A stretch of DNA of 64,000 nucleotides. Origin: Rhipicephalus microplus. Its lineage: Eukaryota > Arthropoda > Arachnida > Ixodida > Ixodidae. The translations under genes were made by a program, and so were the position numbers. The notes under the pieces were generated by a model. That model did not search any database. It worked only from the letters and a program-made list of their open reading frames with translations, and was not told the origin of the DNA. How positions within the stretch are numbered: position 1 is the stretch's first letter; the number at the start of each line of letters is the position of its first letter. This document shows positions 1-12,548 of this stretch, piece after piece. Where the stretch lies: contig NC_134707.1 of the NCBI RefSeq assembly GCF_043290135.1, positions 78,820,987 to 78,884,986 of the forward strand, written 5' to 3'.

Positions 1-275
1 ATCTTCCCTTTGTTTGGGGGCGAATTAGTTGCACATCTTTTATCAGGAGCATTCCAAGCAGTTTGTTCACCTTGTTCATGTTAGCTTAAAGGCTAAATTG
101 TGAACCTAATTTTCTATTGCAGTGGGTTTTCCTGCGCAAGGTGAAAATAGATATATTTTTAAAGACAGCCAAACTCTGAAGAAACAAACGAAGCCTTAAA
201 TGGAGGCTCTCGAGGATGACTAAAAAAAAGTGCAGCCTCATAAACTTCAGCAATGGCAATCTCTGCTTTGTTGTT

Positions 276-775
276 GAGTGCTCTGCCATAGTTGAATACC
301 TAGTACTCTAAATCATTACCCCTTTTCTCTTAGCGCAAGAAACGCGTTAGGGGTCGGTTATATTCGAGAGACATTCAGCTTAGGCCCCCGGGACGGCTTT
401 ATGCTCTCCCATAGTAGAGTACTTAGAACTCTGAATCGTTAACAACTTTTTCTAAGCACACATCTTTGATCGGACACAGACGCTTTTATCCTGTTCATTA
501 CGCAGATGTGAGGCCCACGGGACGGCTTTAAGCCCTCACCTAGTAGAGCACCTACTACTCTAAATCATTACCCACTTTTTAGAATCACATCATTGGTGCC
601 ATTTAGGGCGAACTAACGTAGCCACGGGGCGGCTTTGAGCTCTCCCATAGTAGAGTAGCTAGTACTCGAAATCGTTACCCACTTTTTCTAAACACACATC
701 CGCTATACCGGGTCGGCTTTCTGCTCCTACAAAGTAGAGTACCAAGAACTCTGAATTAATAAACACTTTTAGGGG
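276..775. repeat. Diverged minisatellite, about five units
   Basis: About five imperfect units of roughly 85-130 bp begin near 276, 401, 530, 637 and 721. Each starts with a GCTCTCCCATAGTAGAGTA-like block, followed by ACTCTAAATC(A/G)TTA, then CACTTTTT(C)TA, and often ends in a GGGACGGCTTT-like block. The units differ by many substitutions and indels, so the array is old. Nothing supports a gene in it or in bases 1-275. Confidence 0.6.
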
Positions 776-914
776 CGAATCTTCTGAAGCCGTGGGTCGT
801 TCCCTCCTCCGTAAGTAGTATGTCGCCACCTCTAGTTTACGACTTGCTCAATAGATAGCGTTGTGTGTATATATCCTTGGGAATAATATATCTAGATGGC
901 GTCAGTAGTTTTCA

Positions 915-1232
915 CAGCATATCCACAGAGTGAATCGTGATGAGTCGGGCGGAGCGTGCGTGGTTATATCTGTGCGTTCGTCCGTACGGGCTTCCGTCCA
1001 TCTATCTGTCCATCCGTGAGCCCGTCCATCAGTCGGTCCATGCTTCCATCCGTCCGTCCGTGTTTCTGTCCGTATGCCAATCCAGACGGATGGACACACG
1101 CACAGAGGCAAGGACGGATAATTAAATGTAAACATGAACGGAGGCTTGGATGGATGGACGAAAGCACGTACGGACAGACAGCCGGACGGATGGACGCTTC
1201 ACCCCACTCATCATCATGCACCCCTTGGATAT
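915..1232. repeat. Inverted-end family with GGAC-type array, copy 1
   Basis: The left end reads CATATCCACAGAGTGAATC followed by GTGATGAGT. The right end carries the reverse complement (ACTCATCATCATGCACC...TTGGATATG). Between them is a degenerate tetranucleotide array that reads TCCG/TCCA on the left half and GGAC/GGAT on the right half. Open frames here (Ser-Val-Arg-Pro or Asp-Gly-Arg-Thr repeats) come from the array and are not genes. Related copies lie at 6905-7201, 10036-10212 and 12340-12548. This is probably a non-autonomous DNA element that carries an expanding satellite. Confidence 0.6.
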
Positions 1233-1534
1233 GCTGTAAACAATACATCTGCTAATGTAATTCCTCACCCATCGTGACCCCTGTATTGGGTCTTTCTGCA
1301 AATACTTTTCAAGCATCGGCAAGGTTACGAAAATATTCTGTTTGAATCCCGCTCAATCATTAATTTTGTTTTAATAGTGAGCAATAGTGATTGTAAATGC
1401 CTGTGGCGTCTGGTGGCGTACTAGTTACTACGCCACCAAAATTAGCTGTTGTTTGACTTTGCAACAGAATAATGCGTAACACACTGGACTAAATACATTA
1501 GCGAACGAACGTAACCTGAAAAATTCCATCTGAA

Positions 1535-1682
<148 letters not shown>

Positions 1683-2048
1683 CACGTCCGGACCGATGAG
1701 AACACACAAGGGTCATTTTAACGACGCTTGCGCGTTTAGAAAAAACCTGAAATCGGCAGCGTCGACCCGACGAATGCAAAAATAGGTAATGTCAGGGTAC
1801 CTTCAAAAATTCAACCCAAGCATTCTACGACAGAGCTACGTCAGGCCCCGGAACTGCTTTTGAATAGACCCTAATGTTCGTGAAATGTCAGTTGTATAGT
1901 TGCTAGTGCCGCTATCTGAATTTGTAAAGCTTACACATGTACCCTTCATGGAGCCCTCACGCCGCAATGACGTCAATTGCGGTTGGGTGCCGTGCGCTGG
2001 AATAGGTGACCAGTAGAAGAGCGAGGGATTGTGGGACGCACCGTCTGC

Positions 2049-2174
2049 TGCTGTCTTCCGGTTCGAGAAGAGTAGACGACGGTGAACCGCTCCGCCGCAA
2101 GCCTTATAATATGCTGTCTTCCGGTTCGAGAAGAGTAGACGACGGTGAACCGCTCCGCAGCAAGCCTTATAATA
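2049..2174. repeat. 63-bp tandem duplication
   Basis: Two adjacent 63-bp units (2049-2111 and 2112-2174) begin TGCTGTCTTCCGG and end CCTTATAATA. They differ at one base (CCGC versus CAGC near the end). Near-identity indicates a recent duplication. I see no gene in it. Confidence 0.85.
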
Positions 2175-2420
2175 TTCGGGATTCGCACACGCGGTCGCCC
2201 GTTTATCTTCGTCCTGATAAACCACGGTCGGTTTTTCAGCCGTTGGCAGCTCCAATTTCAGCATGAAAGGCAAAAGCAGGTATCGATTACTGTGGAACGA
2301 AGAAAGAAAAATGAGGTTGGCCGCGGCTGTGAACAGAGCCACCGTGACAGGTATAGCCTTGACGGAACGTTGAAGCCAGAGTGTGTGAAAACCATTTTAT
2401 CACAGGTACGTGTGTAGTTC

Positions 2421-2662
2421 ATTGATTGATATGCGGGGTTTAACGTCCCAAAACCACCGTAATAATTATGAGAGACGCCGTATAGTAGAGGGCTCCGGAA
2501 ATTTCGACCACCTGGGGTTCTTTAACGTGCACCAAAATCTGTGCACACGGGCCTACAACATTTCCGCCTCCATCGGAAATGCAGCCACCGCAGCGGGGAT
2601 TCGATCCCGCAACCTGCGGGTCAGCAATCGAGTACCTTAGCCACTAGACCACCGCGGCGGGG
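2421..2662 (-). mobile_element. Ruka-type tRNA-derived SINE
   Basis: Read on the minus strand, it begins with a GGTCTAGTGGCTAAGGTAC-type RNA polymerase III A box and a GGGATCGAATCCC-like B box. Next comes a conserved body that includes GGCGGAAATGTTGTAG. It ends in GTTAAACCCC, ATATCAATCAAT. The structure and body match the tick SINE family named Ruka from memory. No convincing target duplication is visible. It is mobilised by a LINE in trans and encodes no protein. Confidence 0.85.
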
Positions 2663-4519
2663 CTACGCTAATAAAAGAGCTTACGCATGAATTTATTGCG
2701 AGTATTAAATTGAGAAAAAAATTATCGCGCAGGTGCGCCTAGCAAAGATAATATGGGAACGAATGGGCGAAATCTACCTGCCATACGAAATGAGCGCCGA
2801 CTATTGCACCCATTTATATGACAAAACACGCATAAGCTTCACTCGTGAGTAAGTTTACACAATGTGCCGGACGATTTCATTTGCGTTTATCTCGGTCAAA
2901 CTGTGCTCTAGGACGGCACACAAAGGAAGAAGTGTGTTAAACAAGGGCAGGGTTTCAATTATTCGGCTCCGTCTATGTCTGGCTGTATTTTCATGTGCCG
3001 CCATGCCGCGGAGCTTCATCAAAATCAGCGTTCAAATAATCATCTGGCTTCGACTAAGTAACGTATCCTATAGCTCACTGAAGGCTAGAAAAAAATAAAA
3101 AGATATCTCAACGTGCTCCATAAGTGCTGTGCTTCATTCTGATCAACCGACGTCGGGCGAAGCAGCGATCCCAAAATAACCTCTTATAACACTGCTACAG
3201 TCAATCCCATCACCTGAGACATTTAAAATGGTGATTTTTTATCTGCGAAACATGTCTTACAATGAAAACTGTCTTCTGTATCCACTGATCTGCTAGCCAA
3301 TTGATAGTACACCCGAGCAGCATAAAAGCATTGCAGATCATTTTAGTGCGATAAAAGAAAAACGTTTCTTTACCATTCAAGGCTTTCGTAGCTTTTCATC
3401 GTCACCGTCACAGTTAGCAAAAAACAAACTTTTAAAGCAGTGACATTGCACGAAGAGGTGTTTTTTTCAACGGAGCGGTGCGAAAATGCGCGCGTGCCGC
3501 TGCTAACCCGCGCGTTGCGGCGAACCGGAAGCCATCATATCCCAGAGTTCCCTGCCATTAATGCATATTACCGGTCACCTATTGAGTTAGGTGGCATTGT
3601 ACAGGGCTACCATCTTCGTGAGCACTGCAGCGCATTATATCAGCTTATCGCTTCTTGTGTTGATGTTTCTGTTAGCATCGTTGCGCAAGTGGATACAACT
3701 GGTTATATAAGCATCTGCAATTCTCCAACATATGTCTGTGCGCGCAACAGTTTACATACGTTTATCTTCGTTTTATGACTTCTCGCTCAATAAAACAGAT
3801 TACAACATGGTCTCCTTTCCTCCGCATGGTTCGCATAACGTCGATTCTCGAGATACGTCGGATGTACCTTTTTTTTCCCTCCTATGTTCTATTATTTCTC
3901 GTATATTTTCGCTGGCATTCATAATAAGACACATATTGAAACATTATCGAGTCACTCACCCCATAATCTGGTCATGTTCATGGTGAAATTTGCGTCACGT
4001 ATTTCCAGCACATGTGTATACCAGTGACAAATGTCTACTTTTGTGTTCGTATCACTTCTGTAAATGTACAGATAGAACCAGTCTCAATACTTTTTGTGAA
4101 AACCTCCAGCTGTGACGATATCATAAAATGAAACCACGGAACAAGGATGACATTTCCGTACTTCATAATTGACGTCTAGATAACAATCATTCTGCAGACC
4201 GGCATCGATGTGTTGATCAGTCTCCATATTGAGTGACCCATATGTGAGTGGGAAGGCCTACTTGCAAACGGCCACATTACCTGACGGGTTCGAGCTATCT
4301 TTTTCTTCCACTTCTTTTTTTTTTTTTGCTTTCTTCGCGCTCTCGGCCCTTGTGGGAATAAATGTTGTGTCTACGTACGCCTAGCTTAGGTTAGTTAACA
4401 GTCGAATAAATCAGTAATCGAAGCCCCTACATATTTTATATAGACGGCGTTTACGAGCCTGCTTCGCTGAAATTTCTGCATCGGTGTTGGCGTTAGTTTC
4501 GTTGGTTATGAACGAAGGA
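2663..4519. other. No recognisable gene
   Basis: AT-rich sequence on both strands. Short open frames, for example around 3440-3780, show no domain, splice context or codon pattern I can support. Homopolymer runs (T10 near 4320) are the only local features. Confidence 0.5.
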
Positions 4520-4665
4520 TCGTCATATTGTCGGGACAGAAAAAGCAAAAAAAAAGATGCAAATAAAGCAACCAATAAATGTGTTCGGGCCTGAGTGAGA
4601 ATCAAACCCAGGCTGTCTGTGGGCCAAGCAGGAGTGCCACAATAGAACCATGAGGTTTTTTTTTT
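4520..4665 (-). repeat. Possible tRNA-like SINE fragment
   Basis: On the minus strand there is an A-box-like CATGGTTCTATTGTGGC and, about 35 bases on, a B-box-like GGGTTTGATTCTCA. They are preceded by a poly-A run on that strand. The spacing is tRNA-like but no cloverleaf closes. It may be a decayed SINE or chance. Confidence 0.3.
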
Positions 4666-4689
4666 TGTTACAAAAAAAAAGACCACTTC

Positions 4690-5860
4690 ACTCAGACTGA
4701 CACACTAATAATTAGTAATCAGGGATACCCAAACGCAGGTAAAATAGAGAAAACTAGCCTAAAGCATCGCTAGACGACGTTTATATCCGTGGTATTTGAA
4801 TTATTTAGTCCTGTAAGATTATTTTTGTTGACCGCGAATGTTTAGCATGTCGGTCAATCAGCCTTGCCCCCCAAAAAAGCATGCAAGCCGATGAAGAAAA
4901 ATTTGGTTATATGGTAAGGCTCTAGTGCTTGTCAAATCAAGGTGCCCAATGTTTTAAAGGATTCATATCAACGTTTTTTTTTTCAATGTCGCTGCAAAAC
5001 ATTCCAAAACAACATTACATCACGACAGTCAAGAAAACAGTAATGAAGAGTGTCTGGCTTTCAACAATATCTACAATTTACGTTCCAGGAAACAAGAAAT
5101 CTTTTAGTCATTGGTCATGTCTTCTCGGCGAAAATACTTGCGTGAATCTTGAAAAAGAAAACTTTTTCCTGGAAACAGACTGTGAAAAAGGAGACGTCTA
5201 GTTGGAAAGCAGCACCACCGACGCTGCATCTTCTTCACAAGACATATTTCTTTCTTGAATTAACACATGAAACAGTCTATTTTCAAACGTAGCTTCATAA
5301 AATAGGATTGAAAAGCAAATTTAAATAATATTCTTGCCCAACTCCTACCGATTTGCGCTAAACAAATAGGTTATTGAAAATATTGTTTGAAGAAACTGGT
5401 TGGCATCGATAATTATTTTGTAAACCTATAAATCGAATAACTTTCCACAAATGATAACTCAATAATGCGTACGTTTTAAATGAAGGTAGAGATAGCGTTG
5501 AATCACCTATCGCAGAAACGGATGTGCTACACCACGAAAATAATAATAATAATAATAAAAACAAGCGACTATATGCTATACAAGCAAATGCGCAATGTCA
5601 ATAGCCCCTCCAAAACACTGAAAAAATAAGTTATCTCATCTTATTGGTTCCGAAGTATAGCGCCAGACCATACTCAGGGTACGACTGCAGGTTGCAGCTA
5701 TGGACCATCATTCGTAAGTCATAGCCTATGCCAATGGCGTTGCTTTTATGTGTTGTCATAAGACAAATGCAAAAAAAAGTAAGTTTGTTTTCTTAAAACA
5801 GCCACATATGCCTTGGAATGGACCATCAATCCAGTCAAGCTGTTTGACAACAGCTTTTAG
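4690..5860. other. No recognisable gene
   Basis: AT-rich, with an ATAATAATAATA run near 5540. No open frame, repeat or splice pattern I can support. Confidence 0.5.
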
Positions 5861-5861
5861 C

Positions 5862-5922
5862 CGAAGGTATCCGCCAGAATCTTTGTGTTTCTGGAAATAA
5901 AAATCTATTCTATTCTATTCTA
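5862..5922 (+). mobile_element. LINE 3' tail ending in (TATTC)n
   Basis: The sequence runs ...GTGTTTCTGGAAATAAAAATC and then four TATTC units. A polyadenylation-like AATAAA followed by a short tandem tail is the normal 3' end of CR1/L2-group non-LTR elements. Only the tail survives, consistent with strong 5' truncation. The following 5923-6740 holds nothing I recognise. Confidence 0.5.
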
Positions 5923-6904
5923 TGTTAAAAAGTATTGTGTCTAGAGCAATCATTTCTACTGTTACTAGCGTATTCATTATTTTGATAGAACCCCGGAGAT
6001 TTCGGTTTGCTCAACGTGCAGTCACCCCATCACAGCGTTGGGACACGGCCACGTTACGTTATCTTGTCGCTCCCTTTCATCAACTCCGCGGCAGTAACGG
6101 ACGTTGGTCGAACTGTGGCATAAAACTTCGCCATGCATCTGAGTCTTCATGTGGAGGATAACGGTCCGTCTTCTCAAAAGCTATAGTCACAATACTTATT
6201 TATCTGCCTTGCTGATTTATATACTTCAAGTCTTTCATTGTACCAGAGAAAGCATTCAGTTATGCCGCAAGACATTTTAGCCATGATGTTTGTGGATATG
6301 TGTTTGGAAAATATCCCTACATGAATACCATGTAGCAGAAGGAGCCTCCTTAATGCATAAAATATGACGTAGCAGAAGCATTGAATGACGTCAGACGTCA
6401 AAAAATGTGAATCGAGCAAGACGTCGGTGTTTTAAAGGGCTACGCATTGTGAATAGCTTAGACATATTTAATTCTCAGCAGCAAAAGAACCATCAACAAT
6501 GAATAGCTGCGAAGGTGTGCGTGTTGCCCTACGGACGCCTAATGAGCCCTTAGCTGATTATCAAAGGGAGTAATTACGGTTTTCTGGTCGCTTAAATGTG
6601 CTTGCAGTAGGCATCCATTGATGATATTTTGAAACGGACAATAGTACGCGTGCTGTCATTCGTTTCCTCAATGCACAGTTGGAGGCATGCACCAAGAACC
6701 CAAGCTGACTAACAGTTCAGAAGGTTATGCGCACAAGGTCTGCTCTTGAAGGCGAAGCTTCTTATCTCATGGCTTTGTGCGTTGTTGTCCCTCGTTGTTG
6801 TGAGTAACCCCCGGAGGGACATACCCGAAAGAGCGATCCTTAGAATGTCCGCTGGATGGCGGCACTTGTATAAGATGAATACATGATAAAAATGTGAGAT
6901 GCTG

Positions 6905-7201
6905 TAGTTCAAGTGTTCACTAGATATACGCATGAACGGAGTGGCATACTGATAGGCGAACGCAAGGACGGATGGACGGATGTACAGACTGAGGGGCGGG
7001 CCCACACGTTCAGAGACATGGACGAACAGACGAACGAATGGACAGACGAAAGAACTAACGTATAAACGGACGCATGGACGGACGCGTGGATGGTCACACG
7101 GATAGACTGACATACGGACGGATGCATGGACAGACGGAAGCATGTACGGACTGACGAATGCTTCGCCCAACCAATCATAAATCACTCCGTGGATATGTTG
7201 T
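6905..7201. repeat. Inverted-end family with GGAC-type array, copy 2
   Basis: The right end (AATCATAAATCACTCCGTGGATATG, 7172-7198) matches the family seen at 915-1232, and the interior is a GGACGGATG/GGACAGACG array. The left border is unclear. A GGCGAAGCTTC block at 6752 is the reverse complement of one that follows copy 3, so the full unit may start near 6748. Confidence 0.5.
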
Positions 7202-9256
7202 TATTGTTTTTTTCCCCGTTAGACACTTCTGACAAATAAATCAGTGAAATCACAACATGAGTATTTCACCAGGGGTAAGAAACTTCACTAAAGTACTCAC
7301 GTGTTCTTTAGAACTTCGTATTTTTGGCCGAGTATGAATTCCGTCATTAAGTATCCCTCGAGAATTCCATATTGAAAGCATTTTGTATACGGTGAAAGTG
7401 CGTACGTTGTCTGGTGTACCCAATATGATGAACTGCTGGCAAGGGCCTGAAGTGAGCATTTGAATATACCAACATATTCTTCATTTTTTACTTACAAGGC
7501 GAAAAAGAACACAAAAAATTGCTACTGATAAATCATCTAACTTGCGAGATGTATTTGTCATTGTGCTGATGCCGTAAAAGCACCTCAAGCCTACATAAAG
7601 TCATAATGTGAATAAACTAATACAGCTGCTTTTTATTTAGCAGCACGATAGTCACTGTTGTTGGAATAAAATCTCATGCGTGTATAACGCAGTCGAAATT
7701 ACATTCAGATGCAAAAAGTCTTGTGTTTGTGTTTCACCTGCGCACATACCACTGATTTCATGTTGAAAAGAACTTCATCAATCTAAGAAACGGGGTCGAG
7801 CTGAACCTTCACGTGTTTGTTGGGAACAGTGAACTCGGAGAATCTTGCCTGCAGCCTGAGCTTGTTGGTTGCCATTAGCGAGGGGTAAAAGACAGATGAA
7901 AAAGCTATCTGCTGCCAATATGGTGCTGCCAACTGGCACTAGTCCTTGGTTCTGCACAAACTCACACTTCCCGACGTCCCTGCCAGATGGCGTCCATATC
8001 TCCTACAGCGTAAAACCCCTTGATCTTGAGAAAGTAACGACACCCTCCTTCACGCGCGCGCTTCCTTCTCGATTCTCCTCATCCGCTTGCCGTACGTGCG
8101 GCGCCATTTTTCGCCAACGCTCCCGCGGGCGCGCCGCAGAATTCAATAGAGGCGGTTTATTTGCGGCAGCTTGCGCCCCACACTAGTGCTAAAATGGTTT
8201 CTAAAAAGTGATAATAAAACTAACAACACTGAGGTAACCGTTTATTAAAAGATTAGCTTCTTATAAAGGTCATAAATGTGGGGATGCTAATTAAATAAAA
8301 GTTTTTTATGGGTAGTACTACAACGAAGACAATTTTTTCCCACCCAATAATGTGTTGTACACTTGCATCTGATATAGTTCTATTTGTGGCATGTCCATCT
8401 GTGTTCGGATATTTTTTTCGTGCTTGTGCGCCAGTATACAACACAGGCACTTGCAGCGTCAAATACTGTAATGACTTCGTGGATGGTGGATCGTTAAGGC
8501 ATGTGTTCATCTACCCGGCGTGAAAGCAGCTTTGCGCAGTGGTCTCCAAACTGAAGAATGCCTTTGAGCAATGTCAATATGATGAAGTGTCGGTAACAAT
8601 GACTCATTTACCACAACAAACAAAACATAAAAAAGTAAATAATTAGACCTGTGTTTTCACGTTGGTGTCGGAGAAAATAGCGATCGGGTTACCTGTGAGA
8701 GGAGAAACTCTGCACCAGGAAGGTCATCATATTCTGTGCGTCGATAGCGACCAAAAAACATTATCCGACTGACTAATCACGGTAAGAAGGACACGTGTGA
8801 CACTAGTATAAAAGATAATATAGTTTTTATTGATGAATGGAAAACATACGGGCGTGACCAAAATGGTTGCGGCTACAGTCTCCTAGAAAATAGCTCACTT
8901 TCACTATTACTGTGCTATCGCTTTTTTTTTTTCGAGTCGCCTCTGTGTTTCTTTTCTTCTGTCGATGAACCGCATCTCTTTCATGATTCTGGTGTGTTAA
9001 TATCCCCCTCAAAAACAAACGAAAAACAAAATAAATGCCCTCGCGGAAACGAGTGCCAATTAGTGTCATCTATATCCATCAAGTCATTTGTTTTCTCAAA
9101 CAAACGTTCTCACGAACGAAGCCTAACGGTCCCAGAAAGCGCAATCGAGAAGATGTGTCATCCCACGTAATTGTTCACTGCGAAAGCTGACTACAGTTGT
9201 GAATTTTCAACGATTTCTGAGGTAGGTGCGAAAGGATTAAGCATGAGCTGAATATT
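7202..9256. other. No gene; one GC-rich repeat relic
   Basis: Mostly anonymous AT-rich DNA. Bases 8000-8160 are GC-rich and contain CCCCTTGATCTTGAGAAAGT, whose near reverse complement occurs at 10770-10795. These look like two inverted fragments of one dispersed repeat. No supported coding sequence. Confidence 0.45.
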
Positions 9257-9335
9257 TTTATTTATTTTATTTATTTATTTAGACATACTGCAGACCCATG
9301 TTTTGGTCCACGCAGGAGGGGTATAAAAAACATCA
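9257..9335 (-). mobile_element. Probable LINE 3' tail
   Basis: A TTTATTTATTTATTTA run is followed by GACATACTGCAGACCCATG and GGTCCACGCAGGAGGGG. Read on the minus strand, this is GC-rich sequence ending in an (AAATAAATA) tail, typical of a truncated LINE insertion. The family is not identified. Confidence 0.35.
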
Positions 9336-9745
9336 AGTTATTCGTAGCAGCAAAACAAAAAGAAACATGTGTATATATGCTAACAGAGGTCACATGTCTG
9401 TGAAACAGCAACAAAATTTTCAACACACTTGCACACTCTAATCTTCAAGTAGATTACTTTTCAACGATATAGTAAAATTGTCAGCCGAAAAATCTTATGG
9501 AGCAGTGAATTCCGATCATCGACTGTTTTGCGAAAATAACTGTATTTGTAAGCACTACAAGTTCGCGCAAATATGAGAAACAATTGTGTTTACGGTGGGT
9601 ATTCCTAGCCCTGGCTGACTGAATGCAACAAGGTACATTTAAGGCAACTTTCCTTGACATAATTTTGTATAAATGCTTTACAATATTCAAATTTCTTCTT
9701 GTTTTTAACATAGGAATTCAGCGTATTGATGACAACTCCAGTTTG

Positions 9746-9984
9746 ATTGATTGATATGCGGGGTTTAACGTCCCAAAACCACCATATAGTTATGAGAGAC
9801 GCGGTAGGGGAGGGCTCCGGAAATTTTGACCACTTGGGGTTCTTAACGTGCACCCAAATCTGAGCACACGGGCCTACGACATTTCTGCCTCCATCGGAAA
9901 TGCAGCCGCCGCAGCCGGGATTTCAACCCGCGACCTGCGGGTCAGCAGCCGAGTACCTTAGCCACTAGACCACCGCGGCGGGGC
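9746..9984 (-). mobile_element. Ruka-type SINE with target duplication
   Basis: Full SINE on the minus strand with A box, B box and the conserved body. It is flanked by a 16-base direct repeat, TGACAACTC(C/T)AGTTTG, at 9730-9745 and 9985-10000 with one mismatch. This shows LINE-machinery insertion and fixes the element borders. Confidence 0.9.
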
Positions 9985-10035
9985 TGACAACTCTAGTTTG
10001 AAGCGACGCACAAATGTCCGAGAAAAAAAATCGCA

Positions 10036-10212
10036 GCTTATCCACGAAGTGAAAGACGACGAGTGGAGCGAAGCGTGGGGATGGATGGATGGACGCACTG
10101 ACGAATGTACACACGGACGGACAGACGCACGGATGGACAGAGGTACACATGCACGGGCGGACTGATGGGCGCTTCGGCCCATTCATCATCATTCACTCCG
10201 TGGATATGCTGT
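10036..10212. repeat. Inverted-end family with GGAC-type array, copy 3
   Basis: The clearest copy. The left end TTATCCACGAAGTGAAAGACG and right end CATTCACTCCGTGGATATG are inverted repeats, and the interior is a short GGATGGATGGACGCAC/GGACGGACAGACGC array. It starts about 35 bases after the SINE duplication at 10000. Confidence 0.65.
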
Positions 10213-12339
10213 GACACTGTTTTTATTGACATCCTATGCATTGCAACTGGCTACTACGACAACACAAGACATACGACCCACGGTGTTGAAGCTTCGCCTC
10301 TAAAAAAAACACGTATGTTGATGAGCAGGCCGAAACAATATTTAAAATACACCATTCAGCGATGCTTTGATATGGGCAATAATAAAGGCACCTTACCTCG
10401 CAAGAACACTGTTCTTTGTTGGAAGGAAGTTTTTTCCGTCGATGTTGTGCAGCTACTGCTGCTTACGCAAGCCATCGCTTTTACCTTGAGGTATCATAAA
10501 AAGTGCTTAACCATTTTCACTGTGGTTGTTGCAGTCATAGGCACAACAGAACTCCACGGCGTCCGCACAAAGCACAGAAAACAAAGTGTGCGCTGCGTTT
10601 GTTACGCGGAACGTCAGCGAAAAATGGCGAGAGCACAAAAGAAAAACACAAGCAGAGCGCAAGATCGACGCGTCTCTAAGGGCAACCGCGAAGGAGACCA
10701 ATCATTGTGCAGAAAAAGTGTGGGAGACGGGGAGGACGCGAAGGGGGGCGAGGACGAAGGGAGGAGGTCAGTGGTACTTTCTCAAGATTAAGGGGCTTTA
10801 CCGCAGCGTAGGCTGCGTAGGCTGCTTCACGCAGCGCCATATCTCTCACGAATGAGACCAGGACTCATGTAGTAAGGTCGACTATCATCTTTCACCGACG
10901 TTTTCAGCAAAGAATGCAGATACGTGGCCTATGTTTGTTTTTTTTTTCACTCCCTTGAATACTCTGTGCGGTAAGTGTTTGTTAATAGGATGTGAACGTC
11001 AGCCATTCGGTATGTTTAGGTGGGTCCTATCGCAATGAAAGCGTATGAGCAGCTCATAATTCTGTAAAAGTTATTTACACCATATATCAGCCATCGCAGG
11101 GTTGAGATGGTGCTGGCACGGGTTAGTTTCTAAAAAGACTTGCTAAGGTTCCTTCATTTCTTTAATTATATCTAAGTGACGCATAAAATATATGTTCCAA
11201 AACAATGATTTGAAAGTTAGTTCAGCAAGAATGTTGCTTTAAGCGATGACACTAGCGGCATACAGCTCTAACAACAAGCGCCAGGCCCATTATTTGCAAA
11301 ATAGCAAAACTGGAAAGTTGGACTTTTTGTATACACAAAAAAGTAAAATTTGTGACCACTCACATATTAAAAATGATTGAATGGAGACCGATGTAATAAT
11401 GCTCGTAGAGCATTACACGATTTATTATCTGCAATTTACGAAAATGGCTTTTCTGAAACACAATATAGGCGAACAATATTACTAAATAAGAAAAATATTT
11501 CAACTCACAAAATTAGCGAAAACAGCGACATTAGTTTTGAAGCTACAGCACCCTAATTCAGGCCTTCTTTTTCCGTCCCGTTATACCATTACGAGTATCA
11601 AGCTACACGAAAATACAAAAAAAGTTATGAACTTTTCGGTGTCATGAAGCAGGCGTTGCAATGCATGAATTTCGTTGCCTCCGTTTGGACGAATAGTTCC
11701 ACACAAATGGAGGATAACGTTCCCCCTAAAATAAGCTAAGTAGATAAACCTTCCCGTGTTAGGAGGTGTGAAGTGCACCAAGTAGGGTAGGTCGTCGATT
11801 GCTGCTCGGCACGTCGCAATGAACGGACCTCAGCCATGGCGGCCGCATTTTCGAAGATGTGGTAATGCTTGAAGCCCGTGTGCTTAGACTTATGTGCACG
11901 TCGAAATACCCCAGATAGTGAATATTTACGGATTCCTATAGTACGGAGGCTTTTTTAGTCATATCGAGGTTTTAAGATGCTAAACCTCATCAGATCCTAT
12001 TTTTAGAAAGGTTTTTAGGGGCCAAGCTCCTCTTAGTATAACTTTGTCATGTGTCGCGCCTAACCGACAGAATAAGAAAACGAGAAAAATAACAATATAA
12101 TATACGGCACTATCTCAGTGAAGTACATACAAACTGCAGTTGAGTGAGAATATTGTAGATGGCGCTGTACATTCTCCGATTGGCTGCAGCGCGGGCGTTG
12201 CCTGAGTACGCGCTGAACGAGTACCTCTCCCAGTCTCCTGGATCGTCACCGTACGTGGCGGATCGTTGATGGTGCGGCATTGACGAAGCAGATTGGTGGG
12301 TGTGGAGACGCGGCTACTTGTGCTCGTCGCCAGACAGAG
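10213..12339. other. No gene; repeat relic at 10640-10810
   Basis: Bases 10640-10810 are GC-rich and hold TTTCTCAAGATTAAGGGGCT, related in inverse orientation to 8010-8045. The longest open frame here (10105-10791, plus) starts inside the GGAC-type array and has no domain, so I do not call it. The rest is anonymous AT-rich DNA. Confidence 0.45.
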
Positions 12340-12548
12340 AAACATACATACACAGAGAGAAAGGCAGACGGAAGGACGAACCCACGAATGGACGCATGCA
12401 CAGATGAACGGGTGCATGGACGCACGCACGGACGGGTGGACAGACGAACGGACGCACACATGGAAGGACAGACGTTAGCAGGGACAGACGAACGCACGGA
12501 CGAAGGACGGATGCCTCGACCCACTCATCATCATTGACTCCGTGTATA
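12340..12548. repeat. Inverted-end family with GGAC-type array, copy 4
   Basis: An array of GGACGAACGCAC-like units ends in CACTCATCATCATTGACTC and CGTGTATAT, the family right end with substitutions. The left end is not recognisable. It encodes nothing. Confidence 0.5.

Noticed and set aside
902..1255. Open frames on both strands with Arg-Pro-Ser-Val or Asp-Gly-Arg-Thr repeats (also near 6709-7185, 9958-10241, 12115-12537)
   Set aside because: They come from the GGAC-type array and have no domain or consistent start.
10105..10791. A 228-codon plus-strand open frame
   Set aside because: It starts in the GGAC-type array, has no recognisable domain and ends in a dispersed repeat.
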